Assembly (NCBI RefSeq): GCF_036226365.1
Contig: NZ_CP108462.1
Coordinates: 6,728,501-6,792,500 of the forward strand
DNA from: Streptomyces sp. NBC_01262
GTDB taxonomy: Bacteria > Actinomycetota > Actinomycetes > Streptomycetales > Streptomycetaceae
Length of the DNA stretch: 64,000 nucleotides
Direction of reading: 5' to 3'
Positions 42,430 through 50,108 of this stretch are shown here, in pieces; within the stretch, counting starts at the first letter, position 1, and the number at the start of each line of letters is the position of its first letter. Both the position numbers and the translations under genes were made by a program. The notes under the pieces are model-generated. The model saw only the letters and a list, made by a program, of their open reading frames with translations, was not told the DNA's origin and searched no databases.

Positions 42430-42605
42430 CAAGCAAACGAGCACCCACAGCCGTAGATCGTGATCTCAACCGCACCGCCGCCGAGTTGGGCAAACCTACT
42501 CTGGCCGATCTCGGCTACGAGAACGCCGACGACAGCTTCCGGCACCCGCACAAGAAGCCCACCGGCTGCGGCGGCGATTTCGATGGCAGCGGCAATGGGG
42601 CTTGA
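42430..42605 (+). pseudogene. DDE transposase C-terminal remnant
   Basis: The plus-strand translation contains AVDRDLNRTAAELGKPTLADLGYENADD followed by FRHPHKKPTG, resembling the end of IS5-like transposases (LADkGY...P.KKP..G). No start, no upstream catalytic core and no inverted repeats are visible; the last part is degenerate. It marks past IS activity between the NACHT operon and the toxin operon. Confidence 0.5.
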
Positions 42606-42607
42606 CG

Positions 42608-43513
42608 CTATGACCATGGCAAGGGCTCAGGGCGGCGGTACCACCACGAACCATGCGCCTCGGGGTCTTCGCCCGGGGCTGCCAGTTCCCGGGCCAGCAG
42701 GTGCTGGGGGTCCTCGATGGTGAGCTCGACGAACAGTAGGTCCAGTTGCTCCAGCGACTCCTGGAACAGATCAGCAACGTTCTTCGGCAAGCGGTTGCGG
42801 AGCTCGGCGAGGCCGTCGCGAGAAATGAGCCTGTCCCGGTAGAGGTCTTGCGGATACCAGTCGGATGGTGCCCATCGAGCCGCCATCTGCCTGATCAGCA
42901 TCTCCCAGGAGCCGAGCCGGGTGCAGGCGTACCAGGCGGGGCTGCCAGGCTCCTCGGACAGGGCCGGGTCCTGAGAACCGGACGGGAGCTGACGAAGGGA
43001 CGCGAGCGATGCGGTGAAGGCGTCAGTCGTGGGTGTTGCGATCTGCAGCTCGCGGACCGCTTCTGGAATTCTGGTCAATTTGGCGTTCGGGAGCTGAGGC
43101 ACCGGGGCTTCAATAGCGTCCACGGTGTAGACCGGCTCCTCGTCGTCGGAAGCCAGCAGGCGAGCCCGGGTCACAACTCCTTCGGGAGTGGCCAGCCAGT
43201 AGGCGCTTGGACGGGTCCCTTCAGCTGGAAACAGCACGGCTCTCTGCGTGGCGGATGCGAAGGCCGATGCCAGCGTGCGCTCAGTCGGCTGATGAGCCAC
43301 AGCGTCTTGGGCGTAGATGTCCAGGGACCAGGCCACGTCTCCTCGGACTGCCGAATATTCGCAGGATACGAGGGCATCCCAATTGCGCTCGTCGGGGTCG
43401 CCGTCGGCGTCAGCCACATCGACCTCGCTCACCGCAACGCCCAGGTGCTTGGCCAGCGCCGCAGCGATGGCCTCCGGGGTGATCGTGCCGACGGTGAGGA
43501 AGTTGTACGTCAT
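42608..43513 (-). CDS. Putative immunity protein to adjacent toxin
   Basis: The 301-residue protein is of no named family. It is acidic (DVADADGDPDERNWDALV; DDEEPVYTVDAIEAPVPQLP) and soluble. The repeated Trp in SWEMLIRQMAARWAPSDWYPQDLYRD suggest a compact protein-binding fold. Its ATG overlaps the toxin gene's stop (ATGA at 43510-43513). Gene order WXG100, toxin, this gene is the classical order for toxin followed by its antidote, so immunity is a reasonable inference but no direct motif supports it. Confidence 0.6.
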   Translation of the reverse strand: MTYNFLTVGTITPEAIAAALAKHLGVAVSEVDVADADGDPDERNWDALVSCEYSAVRGDVAWSLDIYAQDAVAHQPTERTLASAFASATQRAVLFPAEGTRPSAYWLATPEGVVTRARLLASDDEEPVYTVDAIEAPVPQLPNAKLTRIPEAVRELQIATPTTDAFTASLASLRQLPSGSQDPALSEEPGSPAWYACTRLGSWEMLIRQMAARWAPSDWYPQDLYRDRLISRDGLAELRNRLPKNVADLFQESLEQLDLLFVELTIEDPQHLLARELAAPGEDPEAHGSWWYRRPEPLPWS

Positions 43514-44799
43514 TGATAGGTCCCGTTGTAGATTTCCAGGGCTTTCTCAACGATGCCCGGATTGTTGGTGAATCGCGGATTTCGGGTCAACTGTGGTGCG
43601 GCGCTGATATCGCCCTTGGCTTTTGCGACTTGTTGCAGAGCCGCGTACTCATTCCTGTCGAGCTCGACAATGCCGGCTCCTCTCACAGGATAGACGGTCC
43701 CGCTGCCCTCAACCCCGTACGAGCGTCCGTTGATCTCGTAGTGCTGAGTCTTCTCGTTGAAGGTGGCCTTGCCCTTGGCGATATCGGAGATGTCCTTGGC
43801 GATGTCCTGCTCGTGGCCTCGAAGTATGACGCTATTCGCTGCCTTGACTTCACCGCTCGATGAACCGGAGACAGTGTGGCGGGCGTTGGGGAACTTCAGG
43901 CTCTTGCTGGCTGCAGGTCCTACGAGATTTCCTTGAGCCGGCCATGGTCCCCTCCCTGGCCCTGACCCTGTGGCTCCGTTGCCTTCGTCCGCCATCCGGG
44001 TGGTCAGATTGCTCGAAGACGGCAGCTCGTCGGCTCCGGCGGTGGCGAGGCGCGGTTGACCGATACCGAGAGGCAGGCCATCGAGCATGCCGGGGATGCC
44101 GCCTCCATCCGCGATCGATCGGTACAGGCCCGCGCTGCCGGTGAGAGCACCGGCGGTGAGGCCGCCGTAGAGGGCGGCGTCCTGGACCTCGTCGAGGTTG
44201 AGGCCGCTCTGTTCTCCCTGGGCAATGCGCAGGGGCTGGGCGACGGCGAGGTCGACCGTCGCGGATTCGATGCCGCCGATGGCCACGCTGGTCAGGGTCG
44301 TGCCGGCGATGGTGGCCACCTCGGCGGAGACAGCGACGCCCAGTTCGCCCGCGAGCTCGACGATGGTGGTTGTGGCGGCGACAGCGACGCCTTCGGAGAT
44401 GCCAGCGGTGAAGAAGGCCAGGGCGGTGCCGGCCACGATGGTGGCGCCTACGATCTCAAGCTCATGCTCCAGGCGTGTGGTCGCCTCATGGACAGCGTCG
44501 GCGTACTGATCCAGAGCCTTGGCCATGTCGCGGGCGGCGTCCGGGAGGTCCTTCAGCCAGCCCTTGCCGTTGTCGACGTAGCGACGCCAGAACGCGTCGA
44601 ACGCCTCGATTGACTCGCCCTTGTTGTTCTCGACCAGCGAGCGGGCCTGCTTGTTGGTGGCGGCTGCTACGTCATCGACGGCATCGGCGAAGGTGCGCCA
44701 GGCTCGCGCGGCCTCGCGCAGGTCATCCTCGTCCGCGTCAGGCCACCACATCCCGGTGAGATCCTGCACGATCTCCCGGGCCTTGTCGGCAGCACTCAC
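43510..44799 (-). CDS. WXG100/CpnT-like polymorphic toxin
   Basis: The 429-residue protein has a CpnT-like WXG N-terminal domain (LTGMWWPDADEDDLREAARAWRTFADAV, then a helical hairpin to about residue 110), a hydrophobic Ala/Gly/Thr-rich segment (about 115-190) that may cross membranes, a linker with GNGATGSGPGRGP, and a C-terminal putative toxin domain (about 310-429: ILRGHEQDIAKDI, HYEINGRSYGVEGSGTVYPVRGAGIVELDRNEY). The last domain looks like a small alpha+beta nuclease fold but I cannot name the family. Secretion would be by an ESX/type VII system. The GTG overlaps the WXG100 partner's stop. Confidence 0.75.
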   Translation of the reverse strand: MSAADKAREIVQDLTGMWWPDADEDDLREAARAWRTFADAVDDVAAATNKQARSLVENNKGESIEAFDAFWRRYVDNGKGWLKDLPDAARDMAKALDQYADAVHEATTRLEHELEIVGATIVAGTALAFFTAGISEGVAVAATTTIVELAGELGVAVSAEVATIAGTTLTSVAIGGIESATVDLAVAQPLRIAQGEQSGLNLDEVQDAALYGGLTAGALTGSAGLYRSIADGGGIPGMLDGLPLGIGQPRLATAGADELPSSSNLTTRMADEGNGATGSGPGRGPWPAQGNLVGPAASKSLKFPNARHTVSGSSSGEVKAANSVILRGHEQDIAKDISDIAKGKATFNEKTQHYEINGRSYGVEGSGTVYPVRGAGIVELDRNEYAALQQVAKAKGDISAAPQLTRNPRFTNNPGIVEKALEIYNGTYQ

Positions 44800-45131
44800 T
44801 TCGCGTCCTGCCCGCCCAGCTTGCTGAACATCGCCTCGACGAGCGACTCGTTGTCGATGTGGCCGTCGGCCATGTCCTTCATGCCGACGCCGATGCTCTC
44901 CAGGCCCAAGACTAGGACGGCGGTGGCCTTTGCGATCGACGTGCGGTGCGGGGCGTACGCGTCATGGAACTTCTTGCCCTGCTCGTCGTTGCCCCACGGC
45001 GCACCGAGGCCGTCGAGCGCGGTCTTGAGCGCCGAGACAGCCTCGTGGAGGGCCTTGCTCTGGTGGTGGAACGTGGGCGCGGTCGCATGCAGGTCGCCAG
45101 TGGATATGTCCATGATCTTGCGGCTGCTCAT
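44796..45131 (-). CDS. WXG100/ESAT-6-like type VII secretion partner
   Basis: The 111-residue protein is a helical hairpin of the WXG100 kind: first helix LHATAPTFHHQSKALHEAVSALKTALDGL, turn GAPWGNDEQG with the W-G-N/W-x-G-like motif, then FHDAYAPHRTSIAKATAVLVLGLESIGVGMKDMA. It probably pairs with the CpnT-like toxin for export. A GTG two codons upstream is an alternative start. The 195 bases before it hold the operon promoter region, with no other gene evident. Confidence 0.8.
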   Translation of the reverse strand: MSSRKIMDISTGDLHATAPTFHHQSKALHEAVSALKTALDGLGAPWGNDEQGKKFHDAYAPHRTSIAKATAVLVLGLESIGVGMKDMADGHIDNESLVEAMFSKLGGQDAK

Positions 45132-45326
45132 CGCCACCCCCGTGTCGCGTTACGTGCTGCTGCCAACCATCTGACGGTACCCGAGGGGACGATGGGGGAC
45201 CTGTGAAGAGAATCAAGGAGGGGTAAAGATCACGATCGGCGTGTGCGGTTTGTGCGGTCTCACTTCCCGAAAGCACTCCGACCGACCCATGGGCGGTTCT
45301 AGGGCTGCGGCAGGGAGGGGCGTGAG

Positions 45327-46262
45327 TTACAGAATGTTCCACACCAGGCGGGTGTCGGCGGTGCGGAGGCCATGTATGCGACGTTGCACCTCCGCGACCT
45401 TCGCAGGCTCGTGCGTCGCCTTCCTGGCGTTGGTCGTGATCATTCGAAGTTCCCGGAGATCCCGGAGTACGGGGTAGCCGCTCCAGCGGGTGACGTCCCA
45501 TCCGTAGGCCTCGGCGAACCGCTGATAGTGCTGGAGCCCGTAGCCGAAGCGCCTGCAATGGACCTCGACGGTCACGAGGTCCCACTCCGGCTGGCCCAGG
45601 ACCACACTGTCCCAGTCGCAGAGGACGGCGTGGTCTCCGTCATGCAGAGCGTTGCCGTGCTGGGGATCGCCCTGCAGGACCGCATCGGGAAGTTCGTAAC
45701 GGACGTCCGCAAGGAGTGCCTCCAGATTGTCGACGCGTTCATGCAGGTAGTGAAGGGTCCGTTCGGGGAGGGTGGTTGTGCGGGAGAGGGAGATGCGGAT
45801 GGCCGCGCAGACGTCCAGGCGGTCCAGGAGGACCGGTGGTTGGGTCAGGCTGTGCAGGGTGTTCAACGGCTTGGCGATGGCCTCGGCCGGTACGGGGCGG
45901 TCCGGCTGCGGCAGGTAGGTCCATACGGTGACAGGGTGACCGTCGATGACCAGCGGTTGGAGATCCGGGCGATGAAGGGGGACGGTGGGGAAGCCCAGGT
46001 CCATGAGCCAGCGGACGAACTCCACCGTGCGGCGGACTTCGTCGGGGTCGGTGCCCTTGCGGGCGATCTTCACAACGAGGGGTTGGCTGCTGAGCCGGAG
46101 TACGGCGTTGGTCTGGCCGCGCATGTACACGGCATCAGCGGAATCTGCCCCGATGGCGGCGCAGGCTCGCTCAAGGATCTCGCGCATCTGAGGCTCGGTG
46201 AAACCGCCGTGGATCGGTGCACTCATGGGTCCAGGCTGAACGATCGACGGGCTTGCTGTCAC
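45327..46262 (-). CDS. Aminoglycoside phosphotransferase-fold kinase
   Basis: The 311-residue APH/choline-kinase-fold protein has the nucleotide-binding strand AVLRLSSQPLVVKIARKG with Lys, the catalytic loop LQGDPQHGNALH (H-x-x-x-x-N form) and the metal-binding VLCDWDSVVLGQPEWDL. The GTG at 46262 overlaps the XRE-TPR regulator's stop (GTGA); an ATG 12 codons in is the alternative. The pair occurs widely in streptomycetes; the substrate is not known and resistance cannot be claimed. Confidence 0.85.
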   Translation of the reverse strand: MTASPSIVQPGPMSAPIHGGFTEPQMREILERACAAIGADSADAVYMRGQTNAVLRLSSQPLVVKIARKGTDPDEVRRTVEFVRWLMDLGFPTVPLHRPDLQPLVIDGHPVTVWTYLPQPDRPVPAEAIAKPLNTLHSLTQPPVLLDRLDVCAAIRISLSRTTTLPERTLHYLHERVDNLEALLADVRYELPDAVLQGDPQHGNALHDGDHAVLCDWDSVVLGQPEWDLVTVEVHCRRFGYGLQHYQRFAEAYGWDVTRWSGYPVLRDLRELRMITTNARKATHEPAKVAEVQRRIHGLRTADTRLVWNIL

Positions 46263-47635
46263 CTCTGGCTGGTTGGGAGGGCGAGGATCTCGCCGAGTTC
46301 TCGGGCGGAGCGGGCCGTGCGCATCTGCTCAGGTACTGCGTCGATGACGTTGCGCGCGCGGGCGCCGAGGATGTTAGTGCGGTGTTCCGGAGGCACGTCC
46401 AGGTACGTGTATCCGGCGAGCTGACAGGCCTCGGCGAGATGGTGTTCGTGGGCCAGGCAGATCGCTTCATCAAGGCGCAGCAACGCGGGATCGATGTTCC
46501 CTTCATGGCCGACGTAAAGGACCTGTGCCTCCCGTTGCGTCCTGCGTGCTCTCTGAGCCTGGCCCAGATAGGTGAGCGTCCCGCTGAGGTAGAGCAGCAG
46601 GCGCCGTTCCGGAAAGGCCCAGGCGTCGTCGACCGGGGCTGGATCCGAACGATCGAACAGATCCTGAGCGACGCGCATCGCCTGATCGGCTCCGGCACTG
46701 TCCCCGTTACGTGCGCGAGCTCGTGCTTCGGCTGCGGCAGCGAATGCCCCGGTCGGGCTGGGCCGGTTCTGTGCGAGCAGCCTGGCCTCGTGGGCGAGGC
46801 GGATGGCACTCTCCAAAGGACCGTAGTAGTAGGGGAGCATCGCGGCCTGTGCGCGGACTCGGGCACGCAGTTCGCGCTGGCCGCTGTCGTCCGCAGCGGC
46901 GCGGGCGGTGGCGTACCAGGCGCTGGACTGCCTAAGCAGCCCGAGCTTCATCAACGCATCGGCGATCAGAGTCGCCAGGACTGCGGTCATTTCCGAGAGA
47001 CGCAACTGCACCGAGGCCGGCTGGCGCTCCGCAGCCAGCATCTGGATCTCCTGCAGGTCGGCCGCCATCTCAGTGAGCATCTGCTGCGGCGGGCTGGCGA
47101 TGTACTGCTGACGATGGAAGAGCACCCGTTCATCGAGGAGATCCAGCTGTGCCGTCGTGATGCTCGCGGTAGCGAGCGTGCGGTCTACGGTGTGCCGAAC
47201 GACGTCGAGCCAGCTGGCCGAGGAGGCATTCGGCTCCTGCCTTGCCGCTGTATCCGTCCGACGCGGCGCTGTGGTGCCGTCGGGCTCGCTGTAGTCGCCA
47301 GCCGCCTCAAGACCGAGGTCACGCGCGTTGGTGCGGTAGAGGCGACACAGCAGATCGATCGTTGAAGGTTGCGGACGGCGCTCTGGTTTCGTCTCCCAGA
47401 CCCGGAGTTGGTCGGGATCGAGCCGCGGTCCGACGACTTGCTCTTCAGCGCAGAGGCGTCGGAACTGCTCGACAGCTTGAGACAGCGTCCAGCCCCGCGC
47501 GAGCCGATGCGCACGGAGTCCGGAGACCTGGCAGCACTCGGCGATCTCACCCACCAGCCGATGAATCGGCCACTGCTCCTCGTCCGCGCGTTGACGCCAT
47601 CGGGTGGCGCATGTTGGCCCGTGCCGGTTCGCCAT
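46259..47635 (-). CDS. XRE-family regulator with TPR-like C-terminal region
   Basis: The 458-residue protein has an N-terminal XRE-type HTH (CCQVSGLRAHRLARGWTLSQAVEQF... RLDPDQLRVWETKPERRPQPSTIDLLCRLYRTNARDLG, about residues 30-105) and a long helical-repeat region (SSAWYATARAAADDSGQRELRARVRAQAAM; ESAIRLAHEARLLAQN, and so on) typical of TPR sensors that bind peptides or partners. ATG at 47635 has GGGGAG six bases upstream. It is coupled to the APH-fold kinase and probably controls the divergent promoter region. Confidence 0.85.
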   Translation of the reverse strand: MANRHGPTCATRWRQRADEEQWPIHRLVGEIAECCQVSGLRAHRLARGWTLSQAVEQFRRLCAEEQVVGPRLDPDQLRVWETKPERRPQPSTIDLLCRLYRTNARDLGLEAAGDYSEPDGTTAPRRTDTAARQEPNASSASWLDVVRHTVDRTLATASITTAQLDLLDERVLFHRQQYIASPPQQMLTEMAADLQEIQMLAAERQPASVQLRLSEMTAVLATLIADALMKLGLLRQSSAWYATARAAADDSGQRELRARVRAQAAMLPYYYGPLESAIRLAHEARLLAQNRPSPTGAFAAAAEARARARNGDSAGADQAMRVAQDLFDRSDPAPVDDAWAFPERRLLLYLSGTLTYLGQAQRARRTQREAQVLYVGHEGNIDPALLRLDEAICLAHEHHLAEACQLAGYTYLDVPPEHRTNILGARARNVIDAVPEQMRTARSARELGEILALPTSQR

Positions 47636-47876
47636 CGCCTCTCCCCGCTGTGCATGTGATGTTCCATCCAGCGTAGTGACGCAACTGCTGTACGGAGTTG
47701 ACAACCGGTGACCGGATCACTGGTTTCCCGGAAAAGCCGTGACGAGTTCACCGGCTCGCGATCACCGGTGCCGGTCACACGGTTGAACGACGGTGATCGC
47801 TCTGCGAATCCTGTCCTCCACACACACCAATCCACTGTGTGACGGAAGGTCACGTGGCAGGTAGATCGGAGAGGGC
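47636..47876. promoter_or_regulatory. Divergent regulatory region with reiterated TCACCGG/CCGGTGA motifs
   Basis: The 241-base region between the XRE-TPR gene and the plus-strand ATPase operon contains repeated half-sites in both directions at about 47704-47800: CCGGTGACCGG, TTCACCGGCTC, ATCACCGGTGCCGGTCAC, ACGGTGATC. A TTGACA hexamer lies at 47698-47703. The clustering suggests operators for the divergent regulator. Confidence 0.45.
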
Positions 47877-48125
47877 ATGACTGATGGGACCGCAACACGA
47901 TCAGGCGAGACGGCGATGTCTCCCACCAGAGCTCCGGACTCCGCTAACGAGGTCATGTCAGAAACGTTGCCGCGCACACGCACACCAGGCGTTCACTGGC
48001 CTGAGCTGCTTCAGCTCCCGGCCACCGGCGAGGACAGCGAACCGTGGCTCGCCGCGCTGCTGGCGGACGACGCGAACCCGGGGACGCTCCGCCGGGTGAT
48101 CGACGGACGTCGGAGGTTGCTCTGA
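47877..48125 (+). CDS. Small hypothetical protein of anti-sigma-like operon
   Basis: The 82-residue protein is disordered at its N-terminus (MTDGTATRSGETAMSPTRAPDS) and has a Trp/Leu-rich C-terminal half (VHWPELLQLPATGEDSEPWLAALLADDANPGTLRRVIDGRRRLL). GGAGAGG precedes the ATG. Its stop overlaps the start of the ATPase gene (TGATG), so the two are coupled. Similar small proteins commonly precede HATPase_c genes in streptomycetes; function unknown. Confidence 0.6.
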   Translation: MTDGTATRSGETAMSPTRAPDSANEVMSETLPRTRTPGVHWPELLQLPATGEDSEPWLAALLADDANPGTLRRVIDGRRRLL

Positions 48126-48556
48126 TGGCCATGGCAGCCCCGGCCCGTCTGCAACTCCCCAATGTCTTATTGAACGTTGAGATTGCTCGTAAGGAACCGG
48201 AGGTGGCCCGGGCCCGCCGCGAAGTGGTCGAGGCTCTGACCTTCTACGCTCTCGGCGCGCTGGTGGAGACTGCCCGGCTCCTTACCTCCGAGCTCGTGAC
48301 TAACGCGGTGATGCACGGATCCGGCGACATCGTCACCCTCATCCTCCGCTACGCCCGAGACGAGCTCACGATCTCCGTCACAGACGACGCGACCGATGAC
48401 CTTCCAGACCCTCGCGTGGCCGGTTCCGATGAGGAGAACGGCCGGGGAATGCTTCTGGTCCGCGCCCTGGGCGTGCGGTGGGGCGTCACCGTGGACCACC
48501 TTGCCGAAGTGAAGCACACCTGGGTGTGCCTGCCCGTGCGCGAGCGGTTCGCATGA
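48125..48556 (+). CDS. Anti-sigma-factor-type ATP-binding protein (HATPase_c_2)
   Basis: The 143-residue GHKL ATPase is of the RsbW/SpoIIAB class, with N-box TSELVTNAVMHG (about residues 58-69), a D-x-x-D stretch ISVTDDATDDLPDP as G1, and GRGMLLVRALG as G2. There is no kinase dimerisation domain. These proteins usually bind a sigma factor or anti-anti-sigma partner; neither is encoded nearby. It overlaps its upstream small gene and an ATG (48553) in the next frame. Confidence 0.83.
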   Translation: MAMAAPARLQLPNVLLNVEIARKEPEVARARREVVEALTFYALGALVETARLLTSELVTNAVMHGSGDIVTLILRYARDELTISVTDDATDDLPDPRVAGSDEENGRGMLLVRALGVRWGVTVDHLAEVKHTWVCLPVRERFA

Positions 48557-48756
48557 GCGACGGCAGCCTTGTCCCTTCGCCGCAGGCGGGTCCGGGGCTT
48601 CGTTCCTGGCCGCACCCTCCTCGCTTGACCTGGTTGGCGACCGCGCCCAAGTCGCGGGCTTGCGCACCCGGCTGCGAGGCAGACAGTTCCCCCTCGCAGT
48701 CGGGTGCGGAGGCCCGCGCATCGACCGAGCCGCCCCACCGAATCGGGAGTTACGAC

Positions 48757-49305
48757 GTGAGCAAGACGCCTCCGCCACGGACAGACCTGGCCTTGGCGCT
48801 GTTGCGCTGCAAGTGGAAGGACGCGGAGGCGCAGCTACTCGGCCCACCTACGGATCGAGCGGTGTTGGAGGCGATCGTCCGGGTGTACGAATCCAACACC
48901 AAGGAACTGCGCGACATCGTCGACGAGATCGGATGGCCGGGCCGCAGCCTCGTCGGCGAGGAGGCGGCGAACGCCGCCTTCCTGATCGCCCAACACTCCG
49001 ACGCCGACCGCGTCTTCCAGCGGCGGGCCCGTGACCTGGTGGCGCAGGCAGCGGAGGTGGGAGAGGCGACGCACCAGCAGATGGCGTACCTGATCGACCG
49101 CTGCTGCCTGAACTCCCGCCCACGCCGGCCCCAGGTGTACGGCACCCAGTACATCCCGGGACGCGGGGGGCTCTTGCTGTACGCGGTCGAGGATGCGCAG
49201 CGGCTGGACGCGCGGCGTGCGGCGATCGGTCTCGAGCCGTACGCGGAGTACGACGCCCGTATCCGTGGGGGCTTGGCGCTCTTCGGCGGGGAGAGCGCCA
49301 CATGA
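48757..49305 (+). CDS. DUF6624-like protein
   Basis: The 182-residue protein has the conserved ring of this group: NTKELRDIVDEIGWPGRSLVGEEAANAAFLIAQHSD, FQRRARDLV, MAYLIDRCCLNSRPRRPQVYGTQYI and a Tyr-rich AIGLEPYAEYDARIR. Gln-His-Ser-Asp and Gly-Thr-Gln are likely functional, but no activity is established. I chose the GTG at 48757 (GGGAG seven bases upstream). An ATG at 48553, overlapping the ATPase gene's stop, would add 68 disordered residues. Confidence 0.65.
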   Translation: MSKTPPPRTDLALALLRCKWKDAEAQLLGPPTDRAVLEAIVRVYESNTKELRDIVDEIGWPGRSLVGEEAANAAFLIAQHSDADRVFQRRARDLVAQAAEVGEATHQQMAYLIDRCCLNSRPRRPQVYGTQYIPGRGGLLLYAVEDAQRLDARRAAIGLEPYAEYDARIRGGLALFGGESAT

Positions 49306-49365
49306 GCCCCAGCACTCTCACCCGCGATCCCGCCCTGTGCTTACGACGGCCATGGAGATGTTTCG

Positions 49366-49869
49366 GTGTCTGCGTTCGCCTCCGCTGTCACCTGGAGGAT
49401 TCAGCCCGGCGACGAGCCGCGTCCGCCCGCGGTGACGGGAGGGCGGACGTGGGACGCGGTGACGGTCAGCGAGGGCGTCGGGCGTGCGGCGCTGGAAGTG
49501 ATGCTGGCCGAGGGACGGCGAGTTGGCCCGGTCGTGCTGTGCGTCTGTCACCGGTCCGTCTACATCCCCGTGGCTTCCCGCAGTGCGTAAGCCCTGACCT
49601 CACGGTTCGATGTGCGGAGCGCCGACTTGTCGTGCCCAAGCCGGCCGCACCATTACGCGGGTTGTTCCGGTCGGTTGTGGCTGCTGCCTGCGCGGGTGGA
49701 AGACGATGCCCGGCTCACGGACTGGGGCGAGGTCTTCCACGCGATTCACATGATCCGTGCCCGGGGCCGGCTGCTCCCATCCGTGTCACCCCAAGGAAGC
49801 GCCCACGCCTGGCCCAGCCGCTTGAGCGTTCGGGCCGTCGATGCATTCGACGGCCCGCTGCTCAGCTAG
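49366..49869 (+). pseudogene. Hypothetical gene broken by in-frame TAA
   Basis: From GTG at 49366 the frame reads MSAFASAVTWRIQPGDEP to a TAA at 49588-49590. The same frame then continues open for 93 codons with protein-like sequence (CSGRLWLLPARVEDDARLTDWGEVFHAIHMIRARGRLLPS) to a stop at 49869. The two parts together look like one streptomycete protein of about 165 residues with a late nonsense change. The function is unknown. The next 239 bases (49870-50108) encode only a Pro/Ala-rich open stretch before cvnA. Confidence 0.45.
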
Positions 49870-50108
49870 ACCGGCCACCGGGTGAGGAGCACTTCGAGCC
49901 GTCAGCCGCGCTCCCGTCGGCTGCGGGCTCTTCCCCGGTGGCCCCATCGCCGCCTTCGCCCCTGCCCCCTGCCGCTGAGTCGCCCCAAGAGCCGGCCGCT
50001 GGGGCGGGCACGCCATTCCCCCGGTGGCGAGCGCCCGTCCCGGCGGCCCTTTCGCCCGCGCGTCTTTGTCCGACTGGCCCTGCCTGTGACCACGTCCCCG
50101 AGGTTTTG

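Noticed and set aside
37028-42607. Search for attR (second copy of the tRNA 3' end) after the last phage gene
   Set aside because: I read this stretch and the rest of the window for GTTCGAGTCCCACC-like sequence and saw none. The right end of the element remains unknown.
45327-46262. Calling the APH-fold kinase an aminoglycoside resistance gene
   Set aside because: Only the fold is supported; its coupling to an XRE-TPR regulator and lack of subclass motifs give no evidence for drug modification.
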